Source of the DNA: Evansella sp. LMS18
Lineage (GTDB): Bacteria > Bacillota > Bacilli > Bacillales > Salisediminibacteriaceae
Length of the DNA: 64,000 nt
Assembly (NCBI RefSeq): GCF_024362785.1
Contig: NZ_CP093301.1
Span: forward strand, 496,001-560,000
Reading direction: 5' to 3'
Part shown: in pieces, positions 36,795 through 47,439 of the stretch
Numbering within the stretch: the stretch's first letter is position 1
Layout: each line of letters opens with the position of its first letter
Program-made: the position numbers and the translations under genes
Notes under the pieces: generated by a model
Databases searched by the model: none
What the model was told of the DNA's origin: nothing
The model's input: only the letters and a program-made list of their open reading frames with translations

Positions 36795-36806
36795 GTACAT
36801 TTTTTT
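36771..36806 (+). terminator. Terminator of the small CTG-start gene
   Basis: A 12-bp stem (36771-36782 with 36787-36798, one G-T pair, TTTT loop) followed by ATTTTTTTG. The TGA stop lies inside the right arm. Confidence 0.9.
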
Positions 36807-36922
36807 GTGAAGAGGAATCAACTGCTTTTTATATGATTTCAAAAGAATGAGACCGGGTGTTCATCCCGGTCTTTGCATGGCCAATTTCTATTTAAAGATA
36901 ACGATACCCTGCCCGATACATT

Positions 36923-37942
36923 TTACCTGTTTTCATTTTCCGGGGAAAAGAGACTGTTCATAAACCGCTGTACCCTGTTTAAAGTAAGAACTCTTTTTTC
37001 CAGGCGCGTTACATAATGCAGTTCTGTCGATTTACCGTCCCGCTTCATATACCTGTCAGCCATCTGGTACATGCTCTCAGGAAAAGCCAGGTAGCTTACA
37101 AACAGATGCCTTTCTTCCTCGTACAAAGCAAAATGTTTCTCATATATTTGCAGCCAGTGCCGCCCTTCCTGTTCATCCCATGGTCTTGACATAAAAAAGT
37201 GCCGGAACATATGAGCCACGTCTCTTGCTGGTGTATCCAGAACCGCCTTTTCAAAATTGAGGAAATAGGCAGTTCCATACTTGTCAAAACACGTATGCTT
37301 TCTCGCTGGTTTACCATGGCAGAGAACACTGCGGAAGCTCTTTTTTTCTTTTACTCCCTCATACCACAGAGTCAGATGTTCTTCCGCTTTATCCGCCATA
37401 AAAATACTCCGCTGGAAATGAGTCAAAAAAGTCAGTTCAAACGGGGATAAATACACATTGCTTTCTATTTTATCTGCATACCGCTCCATCTCCAGCTTCC
37501 GGTACGCCCATCGCTTTTTTAATGTTTCAAAGGATTTTTCCAGAACCGTTTCTGAATAATCCTGTGTCCTCTCAGTAAGTCCATGGAGCTTCGCAAGTTC
37601 CTCTGCCATCACTTCTTCAGGGTAAACCGGACTCCTGAACTGCTGGTGATCCTCGTACCAAGGCATAAGATAAAACGTCTGGCTGCCATTACGGACTATA
37701 TAATCACCGTACTTAGTAGGGAGCACTGGCACTGCATAATGAAATCCAATCTTTTCGAGCCGCCTCATCACGTGAACAAACCAGTGGGCTTCTTCGTCGT
37801 TCATTGTCGTTTCTTTCAAAGCATACTGGCCGTTTGCTGTAAAAATACGTGTCACCTTACCAACATTTTCAATCTTTTCCGGATAAATATCATACTGAAA
37901 CAGTACTGCGCCTAAAGGCTTCTGCTGCACATCTATATTCAT
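36923..37942 (-). CDS. ysxE: YsxE-like spore coat kinase-fold protein
   Basis: A 339-residue member of the CotS/YsxE/YutH family, aminoglycoside-phosphotransferase-fold proteins of the spore coat. The N-lobe has a lysine in NGQYALKETTM and the C-lobe has the segment LCHGKPARKHTCFDKYG where active kinases carry HGDxxxxN. The catalytic Asp is replaced by Lys, so it is probably a pseudokinase. Its place behind spoVID is the same as in B. subtilis. Start overlaps the upstream gene's stop (ATGA), indicating one operon with spoVID. Confidence 0.85.
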   Translation of the reverse strand: MNIDVQQKPLGAVLFQYDIYPEKIENVGKVTRIFTANGQYALKETTMNDEEAHWFVHVMRRLEKIGFHYAVPVLPTKYGDYIVRNGSQTFYLMPWYEDHQQFRSPVYPEEVMAEELAKLHGLTERTQDYSETVLEKSFETLKKRWAYRKLEMERYADKIESNVYLSPFELTFLTHFQRSIFMADKAEEHLTLWYEGVKEKKSFRSVLCHGKPARKHTCFDKYGTAYFLNFEKAVLDTPARDVAHMFRHFFMSRPWDEQEGRHWLQIYEKHFALYEEERHLFVSYLAFPESMYQMADRYMKRDGKSTELHYVTRLEKRVLTLNRVQRFMNSLFSPENENR

Positions 37943-38847
37943 ACCTTCACCTTCTCCCGGGTTACATCAAGCCATTTACTTAGTGCCTTTACTAAAGCTC
38001 TCGATGTTTCCCACCTCTCTGCCAAAACCTTTCTCCGGGCTCCAAAGCTTTGATTTCCCCCTGACTCTATAAAGTCAGCGAACTCCCATGGAAGGAGGCA
38101 GTCAGTGAGAAGGGGCATCCCATGTTTACTTTTTAAAGGGAAATAAGAGTCCATTTCGTCCAGCATTGCAAATAAAGACTTCTCTCCATGATGATTCAGC
38201 CACTCGCCTAAAATGCGGCTGAGAGAACGGTACCCGCTCTCTGGTTTCTCCGTGGAATTTACCCAGTACATCTTTTCGTAAACCATTCTCGCCTGATTCA
38301 GTGATAGTACAGGGCATACATACGGTACAGGGGAAGGGTCGGCTTTTTCATTAAGCCGCTTTGCCTTCTGGTAGCGCATCCATGCTTCTTTTCTGACAGC
38401 CTCGACGAACTCCCCGTTTTTATCATGCTTCCCTGTATGAGCTTTACGGTCAAGGATCCCTGCGTTGAAATCCGGAAAATACATTTGTTCCTTCTCTGTT
38501 TGATTGCCTTCCCCTTTGAGAGAATAGTATTTACCAAAAAAACGGCCTGTTTCTTTCTCTTTATTTTTGTAAGAAAAAGGGCTGGACACTTCATCATGAA
38601 CAGTAATCCAGCCCTCGTCACACAGCGACATTCTCTCTCCGCGGATTGTCTGGATCATCCTGTCAGTCAGACAGCCCGTATTTTCTGTGAGCTGGTCTCT
38701 CCAGTTGATATGCCAGTTGAGAAGTGATTTATCAGTCCAGACATGGATGCGCTTTAACCCTTTTTCTGTCTCCAGCAGGCTTCCGGCAATTTTCCATTTG
38801 CCTTCTTCAAAACCATAGCTTTCAAGTACAGCATCTAATCTAAGCAT
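37939..38847 (-). CDS. Unrecognised protein of the spoVID-ysxE operon
   Basis: About 302 residues with no domain that can be named. The N-terminal third looks like a beta-rich domain (LRLDAVLESYGFEEGKWKIAG...). The middle is charged, and the C-terminal part is helical (FADFIESGGNQSFGARRKVLAERWETSRALVKALSKWLDV). No signal peptide or membrane span. It overlaps ysxE by 4 bases and follows spoVID, so it is probably made in the mother cell and may be a coat or coat-assembly factor. ATG 38847 with GGGCGGTGG upstream is preferred to GTG 38865, which overlaps the spoVID stop. Confidence 0.65.
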   Translation of the reverse strand: MLRLDAVLESYGFEEGKWKIAGSLLETEKGLKRIHVWTDKSLLNWHINWRDQLTENTGCLTDRMIQTIRGERMSLCDEGWITVHDEVSSPFSYKNKEKETGRFFGKYYSLKGEGNQTEKEQMYFPDFNAGILDRKAHTGKHDKNGEFVEAVRKEAWMRYQKAKRLNEKADPSPVPYVCPVLSLNQARMVYEKMYWVNSTEKPESGYRSLSRILGEWLNHHGEKSLFAMLDEMDSYFPLKSKHGMPLLTDCLLPWEFADFIESGGNQSFGARRKVLAERWETSRALVKALSKWLDVTREKVKV

Positions 38848-38861
38848 ACCACCGCCCCCGC

Positions 38862-40013
38862 TCACTCTTTGGATGCTGGCGCCTGCTTTGCAGGAAGGTA
38901 GAGGATTTGCCCTTCTGACACTCTTTCCTCATTTAACCGGTTTATTCTGAGCAGACTGCTGACGGTCAGATTGTATCTGTCAGCTATCGTCTCAAGAGAT
39001 TCCCCTTCCTGAACAATACACATACGCAGCCTTGTAAATCTTTCTTCTCCTCTTGTCAGCATTTTCGTTAAATACAATGCATTCTCCTCTTGCTTTTTCC
39101 CAGAGGGTTCTCCCTGCTGCACTTCCTCTGAAGAATCTGCGTCTTCATAGGGCTGAGATTCTTCCGGAGTACGATTCATGGAATTAAAGCTCTTTGCAGG
39201 AGAAAACTTAACGTTTGGTTCGTTCCCTGCAGCCCTTGGTTTCTCTTCCGTATCTCTGCTATCTTCAGCTGTTATGGCACTATCCTCATAATCATTAAAA
39301 TTATGCTGGCCCTGGCCCCATTGATGTCCGTCGTGCCGATTATGATTTATCTCTTCTGGTTCGGGCTGCTGACGGTACGCCTCAAAATGAAAATGGCGTT
39401 CTTCTGCATCTTCTGCTGTGTTTTCCCGATCCTCTTCTAGTAAATAATCAGTCTGGGAATATGCCTGTTCCTCTCTGTCTTCCTCTTCTTCATGCTGGTA
39501 GCTGTCCGTATATTCCGCCTCGTACCCGGTTTCAGCAGCTTCTGCTTCTTCATGTTCACCGTAGGTATTTCTTTCACTCGTTATTCCGGATATAGAAACG
39601 TTTGCGTCAAGTTCAATACACCCGCTTCCAGGCAGTTCATAATCAAATGCGTCCACCGTCACAAGCAGATCTTCAATCCTGTTAATTCTTTCTTTCGGGA
39701 TGGTAACATCGAGCGGGAAGGAATGCCGGATTACTCCCATTCCATCATCATTAAGTGATACTTCTTCCACCGACCTGAAGGATACCTGATCTTCCAGTGA
39801 ATCTGCATCCACCGGAGCGTTTGTTTCCTCCTTTGGCCTGTATTCCCCAACAAGCTGAAGCGACCCTCTGACAAGGACCTGATCGTCATCCTCTTTTATC
39901 GTCACGTCTGGTTCCAGAGATAAAGATAATAGCTCATCAATTTCATTTCCCCGGTTCAGCCATACTGCTTCCTTAATAGAAAATGCCAGAGATGACGGCT
40001 GTTCATTAGTCAA
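38862..40013 (-). CDS. spoVID: SpoVID-like spore coat assembly protein with LysM domain
   Basis: SpoVID drives encasement of the forespore by coat proteins, working with SafA. The 383-residue protein has the conserved N-terminal domain (LAFSIKEAVWLNRGNEIDELLSLSLEPDV and VRGSLQLVGEY). A long central low-complexity region (about 150-320) is rich in Glu, Asp, His and Gln, and a C-terminal LysM domain (about 330-375, IVQEGESLETIADRYNLTVSSLLRINRL) follows. The start is TTG 40013 with GGGGGAG six bases upstream. A sigma-E-like promoter stands 111 bases before it. First gene of the spoVID-unknown-ysxE operon. Confidence 0.9.
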   Translation of the reverse strand: MTNEQPSSLAFSIKEAVWLNRGNEIDELLSLSLEPDVTIKEDDDQVLVRGSLQLVGEYRPKEETNAPVDADSLEDQVSFRSVEEVSLNDDGMGVIRHSFPLDVTIPKERINRIEDLLVTVDAFDYELPGSGCIELDANVSISGITSERNTYGEHEEAEAAETGYEAEYTDSYQHEEEEDREEQAYSQTDYLLEEDRENTAEDAEERHFHFEAYRQQPEPEEINHNRHDGHQWGQGQHNFNDYEDSAITAEDSRDTEEKPRAAGNEPNVKFSPAKSFNSMNRTPEESQPYEDADSSEEVQQGEPSGKKQEENALYLTKMLTRGEERFTRLRMCIVQEGESLETIADRYNLTVSSLLRINRLNEERVSEGQILYLPAKQAPASKE

Positions 40014-40123
40014 GCGGAACTCCCCCTTTATTGTAAACTCTGCCTTACATTATGTTGATGAATGTAAGCATTTAATAAAATCTTTGTCCAAACTCGTATC
40101 CCACTATTGGTTCATACGTTACA

Positions 40124-40152
40124 CTTCTATGTGCATTTCTCTCGAAATATGC
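40124..40152 (-). promoter_or_regulatory. Sigma-E-like promoter of spoVID
   Basis: On minus: GCATATT, a 14-base spacer, then CATAGAAG. The -35 matches the mother-cell sigma-E pattern KMATATT exactly and the -10 matches six of eight positions of CATACAAT. SpoVID is sigma-E-dependent in B. subtilis. Confidence 0.65.
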
Positions 40153-40167
40153 CTGTTTATAATTGTA

Positions 40168-40180
40168 GGGGGTCTGGCCC
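40168..40180. repeat. Dispersed GGGGTCTGGCCC repeat, copy 3
   Basis: GGGGGTCTGGCCC shares the core of copies 1 and 2 but not their TTCACAAAATCG flank. It lies in the non-coding gap upstream of the spoVID promoter. Confidence 0.5.
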
Positions 40181-40329
40181 TTGCTTTGTTTTGCAGAAAC
40201 AGATTTTAAGTGGTATGTAGTGAAAAGCTTCATTCATTCCCTGAGGGTGTGGAATGCTCTTAATGAGGACATTAATGAGGGATATTCGTTAGCTCGGTTG
40301 TGGGGGCGGGTTAAGCATCCGATTTAATA

Positions 40330-40564
40330 AATAGGCGGAAAAGTTCCGGTTAATTCGTAATTTTTATTAAATAACGCTTAAATAGACGGAGAGATTCCGC
40401 TTATTAATTCGATAAACTCAAAAATGGGGGATTTTGCTTTGCTTAAGCGGAAAACCTCCCCTTAAATCACCCTTAAACCTACTCCAATCTTCATATAACC
40501 GGAATTCTCCGTTTATTTTCCTTTTGTTGATTATATCCGGCCCCTTTCTCCTCTTACGGTAATT
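40330..40564. repeat. Cluster of degenerate short palindromic repeats
   Basis: Units of about 25 bases with a CGGA...TCCG palindrome recur at 40330 (AATAGGCGGAAAAGTTCCGG), 40380 (AATAGACGGAGAGATTCCGC), 40442, 40495 (inverted: AACCGGAATTCTCCGTTTAT) and, more diverged, 40531. Centres are 50 to 62 bases apart. A similar unit lies at 4041 near radC. The stretch carries no credible gene. Confidence 0.55.
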
Positions 40565-40574
40565 CTGCCACAAC

Positions 40575-40610
40575 AAAAACCCCCAGCAATAAAACAATAT
40601 TGCCGGGGGT
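40575..40610 (-). terminator. Terminator of the hem operon
   Basis: ACCCCC.GCAATA pairs with TATTGC.GGGGGT (40580-40610), followed on minus by TTTTTGTTG. It begins 16 bases after the hemL stop. Confidence 0.9.
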
Positions 40611-40626
40611 CTGCTGTCATTCATCT

Positions 40627-41922
40627 TTATTCTTTTTCACTGCTTAATATTGCAAAAGCTTTTTCTGCCGCCTGAATTGTCCTGTCAATGTCTTCCTCTG
40701 TATGCTTCGTGGAAAGGAACATCCCTTCAAACTGTGATGGAGGAAGGGACACCCCTTCATCAAGCATGAGCTTAAAGTAGGAAGCGAACATTCCCAGGTC
40801 TGAAGCAGAAGCCTTCTCATAATTTGTTACCTTCTCATTATTGAAGAAGAAACCTACCATGGAACCTGCTCTGCTTGTGGAATGAGGGATACCATGTTTT
40901 TCAGCTGCTTCGGCAAGCCCTGTCTCCAGTCTTTTTCCTAGTCTTTCAAAATGCTCGTAACTCTCTGGAGTAAGCTGGCTCAGAGTTTCATATCCGGCAG
41001 TCATTGCCAGAGGATTACCTGATAAAGTTCCAGCCTGGTAGATCGGACCAGCAGGCGCAATCTGCTCCATGATTTCCCGTTTACCACCATAGGCCCCTAC
41101 AGGAAGGCCACCTCCGATCACTTTTCCAAGTGTAGTTAAATCCGGAATGACATCGTATGCTCCCTGTGCACAGTTGTAATCTGTACGGAAGCCTGTCATT
41201 ACTTCATCAAATATGAGAAGGGAACCGTGATCTTCTGTGATCTTCCGTACTCCCTGGAGGAAGCCTTCCTCAGGTAAAACAACTCCCATATTACCTGCAA
41301 CCGGCTCAAGGATAACAGCTGCAATATCATCACCGAACTGTTCAAACGCAGCATTCAGGCTATCGAGATCGTTGTAAGGGACAGTCAGTGTATTTTTAGC
41401 CACTGATTCAGGGACACCAGGGCTGTCAGGCAATCCTAAAGTAGCTACACCGGAACCAGCTTTAATGAGTAAAGAATCTCCGTGGCCATGGTAGCAGCCT
41501 TCAAATTTCACAATTTTACTTCTGCCAGTGTATCCGCGGGCAAGACGAAGTGCACTCATCGTTGCCTCTGTACCGGAGTTTACCATCCGTACTACTTCGA
41601 TAGAAGGCACTCTGTCAATAACAAGCTCAGCTAGCTTAGTTTCAAGCTCATGGGGAGCCCCGAAGCTTGTCCCTTTTTCAGTTATCTTTTTAAGAGCTTC
41701 TACCACTTGTCCGTCCGCATGGCCAAGGACAAGCGGACCCCAGGACAGCACGTAGTCGATATACTCGTTGCCGTCCACATCCCAGATATGCGCCCCTTCT
41801 CCACGTTCCATAAAAACAGGGTCCATTTTTACTGATTTAAAAGCACGAACGGGACTGTTTACACCGCCTGGCATTACTTTTTTCGCCTGCTCAAACGCTG
41901 CTTCCGATTTATTTCTGTCCAT
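40627..41922 (-). CDS. hemL: Glutamate-1-semialdehyde 2,1-aminomutase
   Basis: PLP enzyme that converts glutamate-1-semialdehyde, the HemA product, to 5-aminolevulinate. About 431 residues. Lys267 in [19 protein letters not shown] holds PLP, and [16 protein letters not shown] (115-130) and FDEVMTGFR are intact. ATG 41922 with AAGGTGG eight bases upstream is preferred to GTG 41934. Last gene of the hemAXCDBL operon. Confidence 0.97.
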   Translation of the reverse strand: MDRNKSEAAFEQAKKVMPGGVNSPVRAFKSVKMDPVFMERGEGAHIWDVDGNEYIDYVLSWGPLVLGHADGQVVEALKKITEKGTSFGAPHELETKLAELVIDRVPSIEVVRMVNSGTEATMSALRLARGYTGRSKIVKFEGCYHGHGDSLLIKAGSGVATLGLPDSPGVPESVAKNTLTVPYNDLDSLNAAFEQFGDDIAAVILEPVAGNMGVVLPEEGFLQGVRKITEDHGSLLIFDEVMTGFRTDYNCAQGAYDVIPDLTTLGKVIGGGLPVGAYGGKREIMEQIAPAGPIYQAGTLSGNPLAMTAGYETLSQLTPESYEHFERLGKRLETGLAEAAEKHGIPHSTSRAGSMVGFFFNNEKVTNYEKASASDLGMFASYFKLMLDEGVSLPPSQFEGMFLSTKHTEEDIDRTIQAAEKAFAILSSEKE

Positions 41923-42033
41923 CAAAACGTCCACCTTTCTATAATTGAAATTATTTGTTATTAAAAGGAAAGGCGAAATCCCTTTTCCTGAATTCCGCCT
42001 CTCTTACTGCCAGGTTAAAAATACAAACCTTGC

Positions 42034-43014
42034 TTATTTTTCGTCAAGCCATTTTGCCACGTCTTTTGAAAAATATGTGAGGATGAGATCGGCCCCGGCC
42101 CGTTTCATGCTTGTCAGCATCTCCATTACGACCGCTTTTTCGTCAATCCAGCCGTTTAAAGAAGCTGCTTTAATCATTGAATATTCACCGCTGACATTAT
42201 AGGCGACCACAGGAAGATTATGATTTTCTCTCACATCCCTGATAATATCCAGATAAGATAATGCCGGCTTTACAATCAGGAAGTCCGCTCCCTCTTCCAC
42301 ATCTGACTCCGCTTCACGAAGAGCCTCCAGACGGTTTGCCGGGTCCATCTGGTATGTTTTTCTGTCACCAAAAGCTGGGGAACTGTGAGCAGCATCCCGG
42401 AATGGGCCGTAAAATGCCGAAGCATATTTAACAGCATAACTCATTACCGGAATATCCTCATAACCGGCCTCATCCAGTCCGTGGCGGATCGCTGCGACAA
42501 AACCGTCCATCATATTTGATGGGGCAATAATATCCGCTCCTGCTTCTGCCTGGGAAACTGCTGTTTTGACAAGCAGCTCCAGGGTTTCATCGTTTAATAC
42601 TTCCCCGTTTTCGATGATGCCGCAATGTCCGTGGTCAGTAAACTGGCACAGGCAAGTGTCGGCAATGACAGTTAAGTCAGGGTGGTCCTTTTTAACTTGC
42701 CTTGTTGCCTGCTGTACAATCCCATTCTGATCATAAGCGCAGGAACCAACCTCATCTTTTTCATCAGGAACCCCGAATAGAATAACAGATTCAATGCCAA
42801 GGTTAACAACCTCTTCAATCTCCCTCTTTAAAAGGTCCAGAGAAAGCTGGTAAACCCCCGGCATGGAAGCAACCTCATTTCTGATATTATTCCCCTCTTT
42901 AACAAATATGGGATATATTAAATCTTCTTTATGTAAATGTGTTTCCCGCACCATTTTCCGTATGCCCGGAGTCCTTCTCAGTCTTCTGTGGCGTCTGAAA
43001 TCAGTAGATGACAT
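42034..43014 (-). CDS. hemB: Porphobilinogen synthase (delta-aminolevulinate dehydratase)
   Basis: Condenses two 5-aminolevulinate molecules to porphobilinogen. The 326-residue protein has both Schiff-base lysines, Lys196 ([17 protein letters not shown]) and Lys249 ([12 protein letters not shown]). A zinc triad, Cys121, Cys123 and Cys131 ([14 protein letters not shown]), shows it is the zinc-dependent type. A perfect GGAGG precedes the ATG. Confidence 0.98.
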   Translation of the reverse strand: MSSTDFRRHRRLRRTPGIRKMVRETHLHKEDLIYPIFVKEGNNIRNEVASMPGVYQLSLDLLKREIEEVVNLGIESVILFGVPDEKDEVGSCAYDQNGIVQQATRQVKKDHPDLTVIADTCLCQFTDHGHCGIIENGEVLNDETLELLVKTAVSQAEAGADIIAPSNMMDGFVAAIRHGLDEAGYEDIPVMSYAVKYASAFYGPFRDAAHSSPAFGDRKTYQMDPANRLEALREAESDVEEGADFLIVKPALSYLDIIRDVRENHNLPVVAYNVSGEYSMIKAASLNGWIDEKAVVMEMLTSMKRAGADLILTYFSKDVAKWLDEK

Positions 43015-43112
43015 ATAAAAACCTCCTTTTATCTTTTCCTGCCGATATATAACTTTACCGGGGCCCAGGATGAAGAGTTCCCTTTCAGTCTGCGACTGGA
43101 AGGAAACCCCTA

Positions 43113-43889
43113 TTATCTTTTGCCCGCTGATTCCTTTATCGCTTCCACAAGACCTTCCACTGTAAAAACATCAGGGACGATCAAATTGGAAAAGCCAGAA
43201 TCCTGTAATGCTTTCGCTGTTACGGTCCCTATGACTGCAAACAGTACGTTCTGCAGGCCTTCACTCCGGTTTTCATAGCTGATTTGCCTGAAAAACGAGT
43301 AAACAGCAGAAGGACTAGTAAAAATAATGATATCTATGCTTTTTTGCTCCAGAAGTCTGTTAAGCTCATTTCTGTGACCGGTTTCCGCCACAGTCTCATA
43401 AAGCACAGGAGCTTCTATGTGGATGTTTTCCCGCTTCAGCAGCCTGATAAGGATGTCACGTGACAGACTGCTTCTTGGAAAAAGCACTTTTTCATCTGTC
43501 CGGATAACTTTCTTCAGCTCTTCAGCCAGATATTCCGCCTCATAGACCTCCGGGACTACCTCCGCCTCAAATCCTCTTTGCCTGAGCCGGTTATGAGTTT
43601 TCTCGCCGACTACTGCGAATCGTTTGCCATGAAGACTGCTTACACCGCCCTCACTCTCACTAACGAACTCAAAGAAAAAATCCACACTGTTTGCACTCGT
43701 AAGGACAATCCAGTGAAAGCTTACCAGGCTGTTTCTGATGCGTTCAAGTGTGCCAGCTGAAGAAACTCGCTTTACTTTAATAAGCGGAAGCTCTGTAACT
43801 GATGCTCCGTGCTCCTCAAGCTTCTCCGTTAACGAAGAAGCCTGATGGGCCGGACGGGTATTTAAAAGTCGGCATCCTTCAAGCTCCAT
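43113..43889 (-). CDS. hemD: Uroporphyrinogen-III synthase
   Basis: Closes and inverts ring D of hydroxymethylbilane. The 258-residue protein has the two-domain HemD fold. Conservation in this family is low; recognisable pieces are [43 protein letters not shown] and [14 protein letters not shown]. The call is secured by its place directly after hemC (12-base gap) and before hemB. Confidence 0.93.
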   Translation of the reverse strand: MELEGCRLLNTRPAHQASSLTEKLEEHGASVTELPLIKVKRVSSAGTLERIRNSLVSFHWIVLTSANSVDFFFEFVSESEGGVSSLHGKRFAVVGEKTHNRLRQRGFEAEVVPEVYEAEYLAEELKKVIRTDEKVLFPRSSLSRDILIRLLKRENIHIEAPVLYETVAETGHRNELNRLLEQKSIDIIIFTSPSAVYSFFRQISYENRSEGLQNVLFAVIGTVTAKALQDSGFSNLIVPDVFTVEGLVEAIKESAGKR

Positions 43890-43901
43890 CTTATCCGCTC
43901 C

Positions 43902-44831
43902 CTACAGATCAAGTTCTTCCTTTACACGCTGAAGCACTTCTCTGGCACCTTCGTCGAGCATTTTATTTGCAGCTTGTTTTCCGATAGCAACCGGGTCTTC
44001 CCCTTTTACTGTTTCCTTGAAAACTTGTTTTCCATCTGGAGAAGCAACAAGAGCTGTCAATGAAATCTGGCCATCTTCCATGATAGCATACCCGCCAATA
44101 GGAACCTGGCATCCTCCTTCAACCGTGTGAAGGAAAGATCGTTCAGCAGCAACTGTAACTTCAGTAGTAGCATCGTTAATTTTTCCAAGAAGATCCAGTA
44201 CTTCTTTATCGTCTTCCCTGCATTCAATTCCAAGTGCCCCCTGTCCTACAGCCGGAAGGCAAAGCTCAGGCTCAAGATATTCGGAAACAATACTTTTATC
44301 CCAGCCCACTCTTTCCAGGCCTGCTGCTGCAAGAATGATTGCATCATAGCCTTCTTCCCGGCATTTACGCAGTCTAGTTTCTATGTTGCCCCTGATCCAC
44401 TTGATTTCAAGGTCAGGACGCTGAGCAAGAACCTGTGCAGAGCGGCGCAGACTGCTCGTTCCTACAACTGACCCTGCAGGCAGATCCATTAATTTCTTCC
44501 CGCTGTTTGATATAAATGCATCTCTTGGGTCAACACGTTCAGGAACAGCTCCGATAGTTAGGCCATCAGCTATGACCGCAGGCATATCTTTCATACTGTG
44601 CACTGCGATATCGATTTCCTTGTCGTACATTGCCTGCTCGATTTCTTTAACGAAGAGTCCCTTTCCTCCTACTTTTGATAGCGTTACATCAAGGATTTTG
44701 TCCCCCTTAGTAACGATTTCTTTAATTTCAAATTCATAATCCAGACCAAGCGATTTCAGCCTTTCGATGACCCATTTTGTCTGAGTCATGGCTAAGTTGC
44801 TTTTTCTGGATCCAACAATAATTTTTCTCAT
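43902..44831 (-). CDS. hemC: Hydroxymethylbilane synthase (porphobilinogen deaminase)
   Basis: Polymerises four porphobilinogens on a covalently bound dipyrromethane cofactor. About 309 residues. The N-terminus [18 protein letters not shown], catalytic Asp82 (VHSMKDMP), [13 protein letters not shown] and the cofactor cysteine Cys241 in [13 protein letters not shown] are all present. ATG 44831 follows GGAGG; the slightly longer frame to 44843 is not supported. Confidence 0.97.
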   Translation of the reverse strand: MRKIIVGSRKSNLAMTQTKWVIERLKSLGLDYEFEIKEIVTKGDKILDVTLSKVGGKGLFVKEIEQAMYDKEIDIAVHSMKDMPAVIADGLTIGAVPERVDPRDAFISNSGKKLMDLPAGSVVGTSSLRRSAQVLAQRPDLEIKWIRGNIETRLRKCREEGYDAIILAAAGLERVGWDKSIVSEYLEPELCLPAVGQGALGIECREDDKEVLDLLGKINDATTEVTVAAERSFLHTVEGGCQVPIGGYAIMEDGQISLTALVASPDGKQVFKETVKGEDPVAIGKQAANKMLDEGAREVLQRVKEELDL

Positions 44832-44956
44832 AGTAACCTCCAATGTAAACAGTGTGTTCTTCGCACCGTTGTCTGTCTATAATCCTCGGTGATATTGTAA
44901 CAAAAATCAAGCTATCAGGAACAGGGAAAGGAGCAGACAGCCCCCGTACGTTCCTT

Positions 44957-45778
44957 TTACTGCCAGATATGGAAATCTGAAAATGAACTGGAAAGAAAAT
45001 AATTTATGAGCAGAACGAGAAAAGCAGCTATATTAAAAAGTGCCATCCCATAGCCCCGCTTCTTTTTTACTGACCATTGAAACAGGTATACTCCATATAC
45101 GAGAAGTACGCCGAAGGAACTGACTACTTTAATATCGAGCCATGGAACTGTATTGAATCCGAGCCATGCCCAGGCTACTCCAAGTACGATGCCAAGAAAC
45201 ATGAGCGGAAGCCCTACCGAAGCTGTCAGAAACGAGAACCTCTCCAGTTTTGAGAGGTTTCCTATCCGCCCCATCCTTTTTCCCCACATCTTTCTTTTGA
45301 GCATGTGGTGCTGAATATAATATAAAAGAGAAAATGCGAAGGAAAGAGTAAATGTCCCATATGAAAGGAGAAGAAGTGTGACATGGATAATGAGCATTTC
45401 AAGGATAAGCAGCTCCGCCAGCCTTGGGGATACATCGCCTGCCGGTGCCAGTCCCCCGGCAGCAGTGATGGCAAAACCAATGACATTAACGAATAAAATT
45501 AAAAAATCACCTTTATAAAACCTCGCCACTACTAAGGAAAAAGTTACCAGTATCCAGGCATAAAAAAACATGCCTTCGAAAATTGTCATGATTGGAATAC
45601 GGTTATATTCAAACGCTCTCACAACAAAAAACAAGAGCTGGAGAAACCAGACAATAGAAAGCAACCAGAAGGAAATTCGCTTAACCTTCTGGTTGTTTTG
45701 TATAAAGTCGATAAAATATCCAAGAACGCTTAATGAATAAATAACAATAATAGAAATATACAGGAAGTTTAATGCCAT
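44957..45778 (-). CDS. hemX: HemX, membrane regulator of HemA
   Basis: A 273-residue protein with about eight membrane spans, related to cytochrome c assembly (CcsA/ResC-type) proteins. It contains the WAWLGFNTVPWLDIK segment resembling the tryptophan-rich region of that family. In B. subtilis HemX lowers the cellular amount of HemA and is not required for haem synthesis itself. It lies between hemA and hemC, the conserved order. Confidence 0.93.
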   Translation of the reverse strand: MALNFLYISIIVIYSLSVLGYFIDFIQNNQKVKRISFWLLSIVWFLQLLFFVVRAFEYNRIPIMTIFEGMFFYAWILVTFSLVVARFYKGDFLILFVNVIGFAITAAGGLAPAGDVSPRLAELLILEMLIIHVTLLLLSYGTFTLSFAFSLLYYIQHHMLKRKMWGKRMGRIGNLSKLERFSFLTASVGLPLMFLGIVLGVAWAWLGFNTVPWLDIKVVSSFGVLLVYGVYLFQWSVKKKRGYGMALFNIAAFLVLLINYFLSSSFSDFHIWQ

Positions 45779-45797
45779 TTATTTAAGCATCCCCTCT

Positions 45798-47186
45798 CTA
45801 TATAGAGCGGGCCACAGCCTCATGCCGACTGGCTAACTTTGCTTTTTTCTTCTCTGCGTTCCATTCACGCTCCGCCTTGTTTATACTGATTTCATAAGAG
45901 GGAAGCTGTTCCTGCTCTTTCAATTCTTCTTCCAGAGCAAAAACCTTAGTAACAAACTCCAGAAGTTCAGCAGAGTTTTGGTCGCCCGGAATTTCTTTCA
46001 CAGCAGAAATCGGATCACGAAGGATCTGGTTAACAATACTCTTCATATGCTTCCGGATCACTTTCTTTTCTCTTTCGGAAAGCCCTGTAAGTTTTCTCTC
46101 AAGGCTGTCCATAGTTTCTGCCTGTACAGCAAGAGCCTTACTGCGAAGTGCCGTAATCACAGGAACTACTCCAAGAGTATCAAGCCAGTGGCTGAATGAA
46201 ATCAGTTCCTCTTCAATCATCAGTTCGATCTTCTCGGCTTCATGCTTCCGCTCTTCAAGGTTAGCGGCAACAATGCCCTGCAGATCGTCAATATCGTACA
46301 GATATACATCCTCAATATCAGCTAATCCAGGATCCAGGTCTCTTGGCACAGCGATATCTACAAGAAACAGAGGACGCCCATTCCGTTTTTTCGCCAGCTT
46401 TTCCACACCGGCTTTAGTGACCACATAGTCTTTCGCACCGGTAGAGCTGATCAGAATGTCTGAAGATAGAAGGGATTGTTCCAGCTCTTCCATCCCCTTT
46501 GCCTGTCCATTAAATTTCCCTGCAAGCTCTACAGCCTTTTCCTTGGTGCGGTTCATTACCGTGATATCAGAAACACCATTGGATGTAAGGTTTTTGGCTG
46601 TCAATTCGCTCATTTTTCCAGCGCCTAATACAAGTACTTTTTTATCTTCAAAACCGCCGAAAATCTTCTTGCCAAGTTCCACAGCAGCATAGCTGACAGA
46701 TACGGCATTCTCTCCGATGGTAGTCTCGGAATGAGCGCGCTTAGCAAGTGTAACGGCCTGTTTGAATAGATGGTTGAATATCGTTCCAGTAGTTCCCTGC
46801 TGCTGAGCCATAGCAAAGCTTTCCCGGATCTGCCCAAGAATCTGAGTTTCTCCAAGAACCATGGAATCAAGACCGCAAGTTACACGGAATAAGTGTTCAA
46901 TAGCATGTTCATCCTCTCTTATTTGCAGATAAGGAGAGAAGTCTTCTTTCGGTATGCCAAACCATTCAGATAAAAATGCCTTTGTATAATAACGGCCAGT
47001 ATGAAGCTGATCGGCTACAATGTAAATTTCAGTTCTGTTGCAGGTAGATACGATAACATTTTCAAGAATGCTTTTAGCGTTACGGAGCTTTGTCAATGCA
47101 AGCCCAGTATCATCCTGAAAAGTAAATTGTTCTCGTATTTCAACTGGAGTTGTTTTATAATTCAAACTGACGACCAGGATGTGCAT
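45798..47186 (-). CDS. hemA: Glutamyl-tRNA reductase
   Basis: NADPH-dependent reductase that forms glutamate-1-semialdehyde from Glu-tRNA, the committed step of haem synthesis. The 462-residue protein has the catalytic Cys49 in [10 protein letters not shown], the GETQILGQI segment, the NADPH-binding [17 protein letters not shown] and a C-terminal dimerisation helix. GGAGGTGA precedes the ATG. First gene of the six-gene hem operon; a PerR-like site overlaps its likely -10 region. Confidence 0.98.
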   Translation of the reverse strand: MHILVVSLNYKTTPVEIREQFTFQDDTGLALTKLRNAKSILENVIVSTCNRTEIYIVADQLHTGRYYTKAFLSEWFGIPKEDFSPYLQIREDEHAIEHLFRVTCGLDSMVLGETQILGQIRESFAMAQQQGTTGTIFNHLFKQAVTLAKRAHSETTIGENAVSVSYAAVELGKKIFGGFEDKKVLVLGAGKMSELTAKNLTSNGVSDITVMNRTKEKAVELAGKFNGQAKGMEELEQSLLSSDILISSTGAKDYVVTKAGVEKLAKKRNGRPLFLVDIAVPRDLDPGLADIEDVYLYDIDDLQGIVAANLEERKHEAEKIELMIEEELISFSHWLDTLGVVPVITALRSKALAVQAETMDSLERKLTGLSEREKKVIRKHMKSIVNQILRDPISAVKEIPGDQNSAELLEFVTKVFALEEELKEQEQLPSYEISINKAEREWNAEKKKAKLASRHEAVARSI

Positions 47187-47253
47187 ACTGTCACCTCCAT
47201 GACATAAATAGTAGAAAATACATATATATAAAATCTTTATTTTTAAAACGAAC

Positions 47254-47269
47254 TTATATATTATTATAA
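47254..47269. promoter_or_regulatory. PerR-box-like site upstream of hemA
   Basis: On minus the 16-mer is TTATAATAATATATAA. Its first half is a perfect PerR half-site (TTATAAT) that doubles as a TATAAT -10; the second half has one inserted base. The hem operon is PerR-controlled in B. subtilis. The rest of 47187-47439 is AT-rich without other clear features. Confidence 0.45.
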
Positions 47270-47439
47270 CATTTCAGCTATTATGGTATAAAACAAACGT
47301 TTGAAGAAAATGTGAACTTTAGATAGAGTTCAGTTCCTATTCCATCTTTTTTCAGGAATCTCTGAAGGTTATTTTTCATTATTCCCTGAAAAGTAAAATT
47401 TAGTAATTTTTTTGAAGCAGAAAGGAGAATATTCTTCCG

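Noticed and set aside
40418-40624. 68-codon minus-strand frame upstream of the hemL terminator region
   Set aside because: It runs through the hem terminator and the palindromic repeats, is very basic without a domain, and has no good ribosome-binding site.
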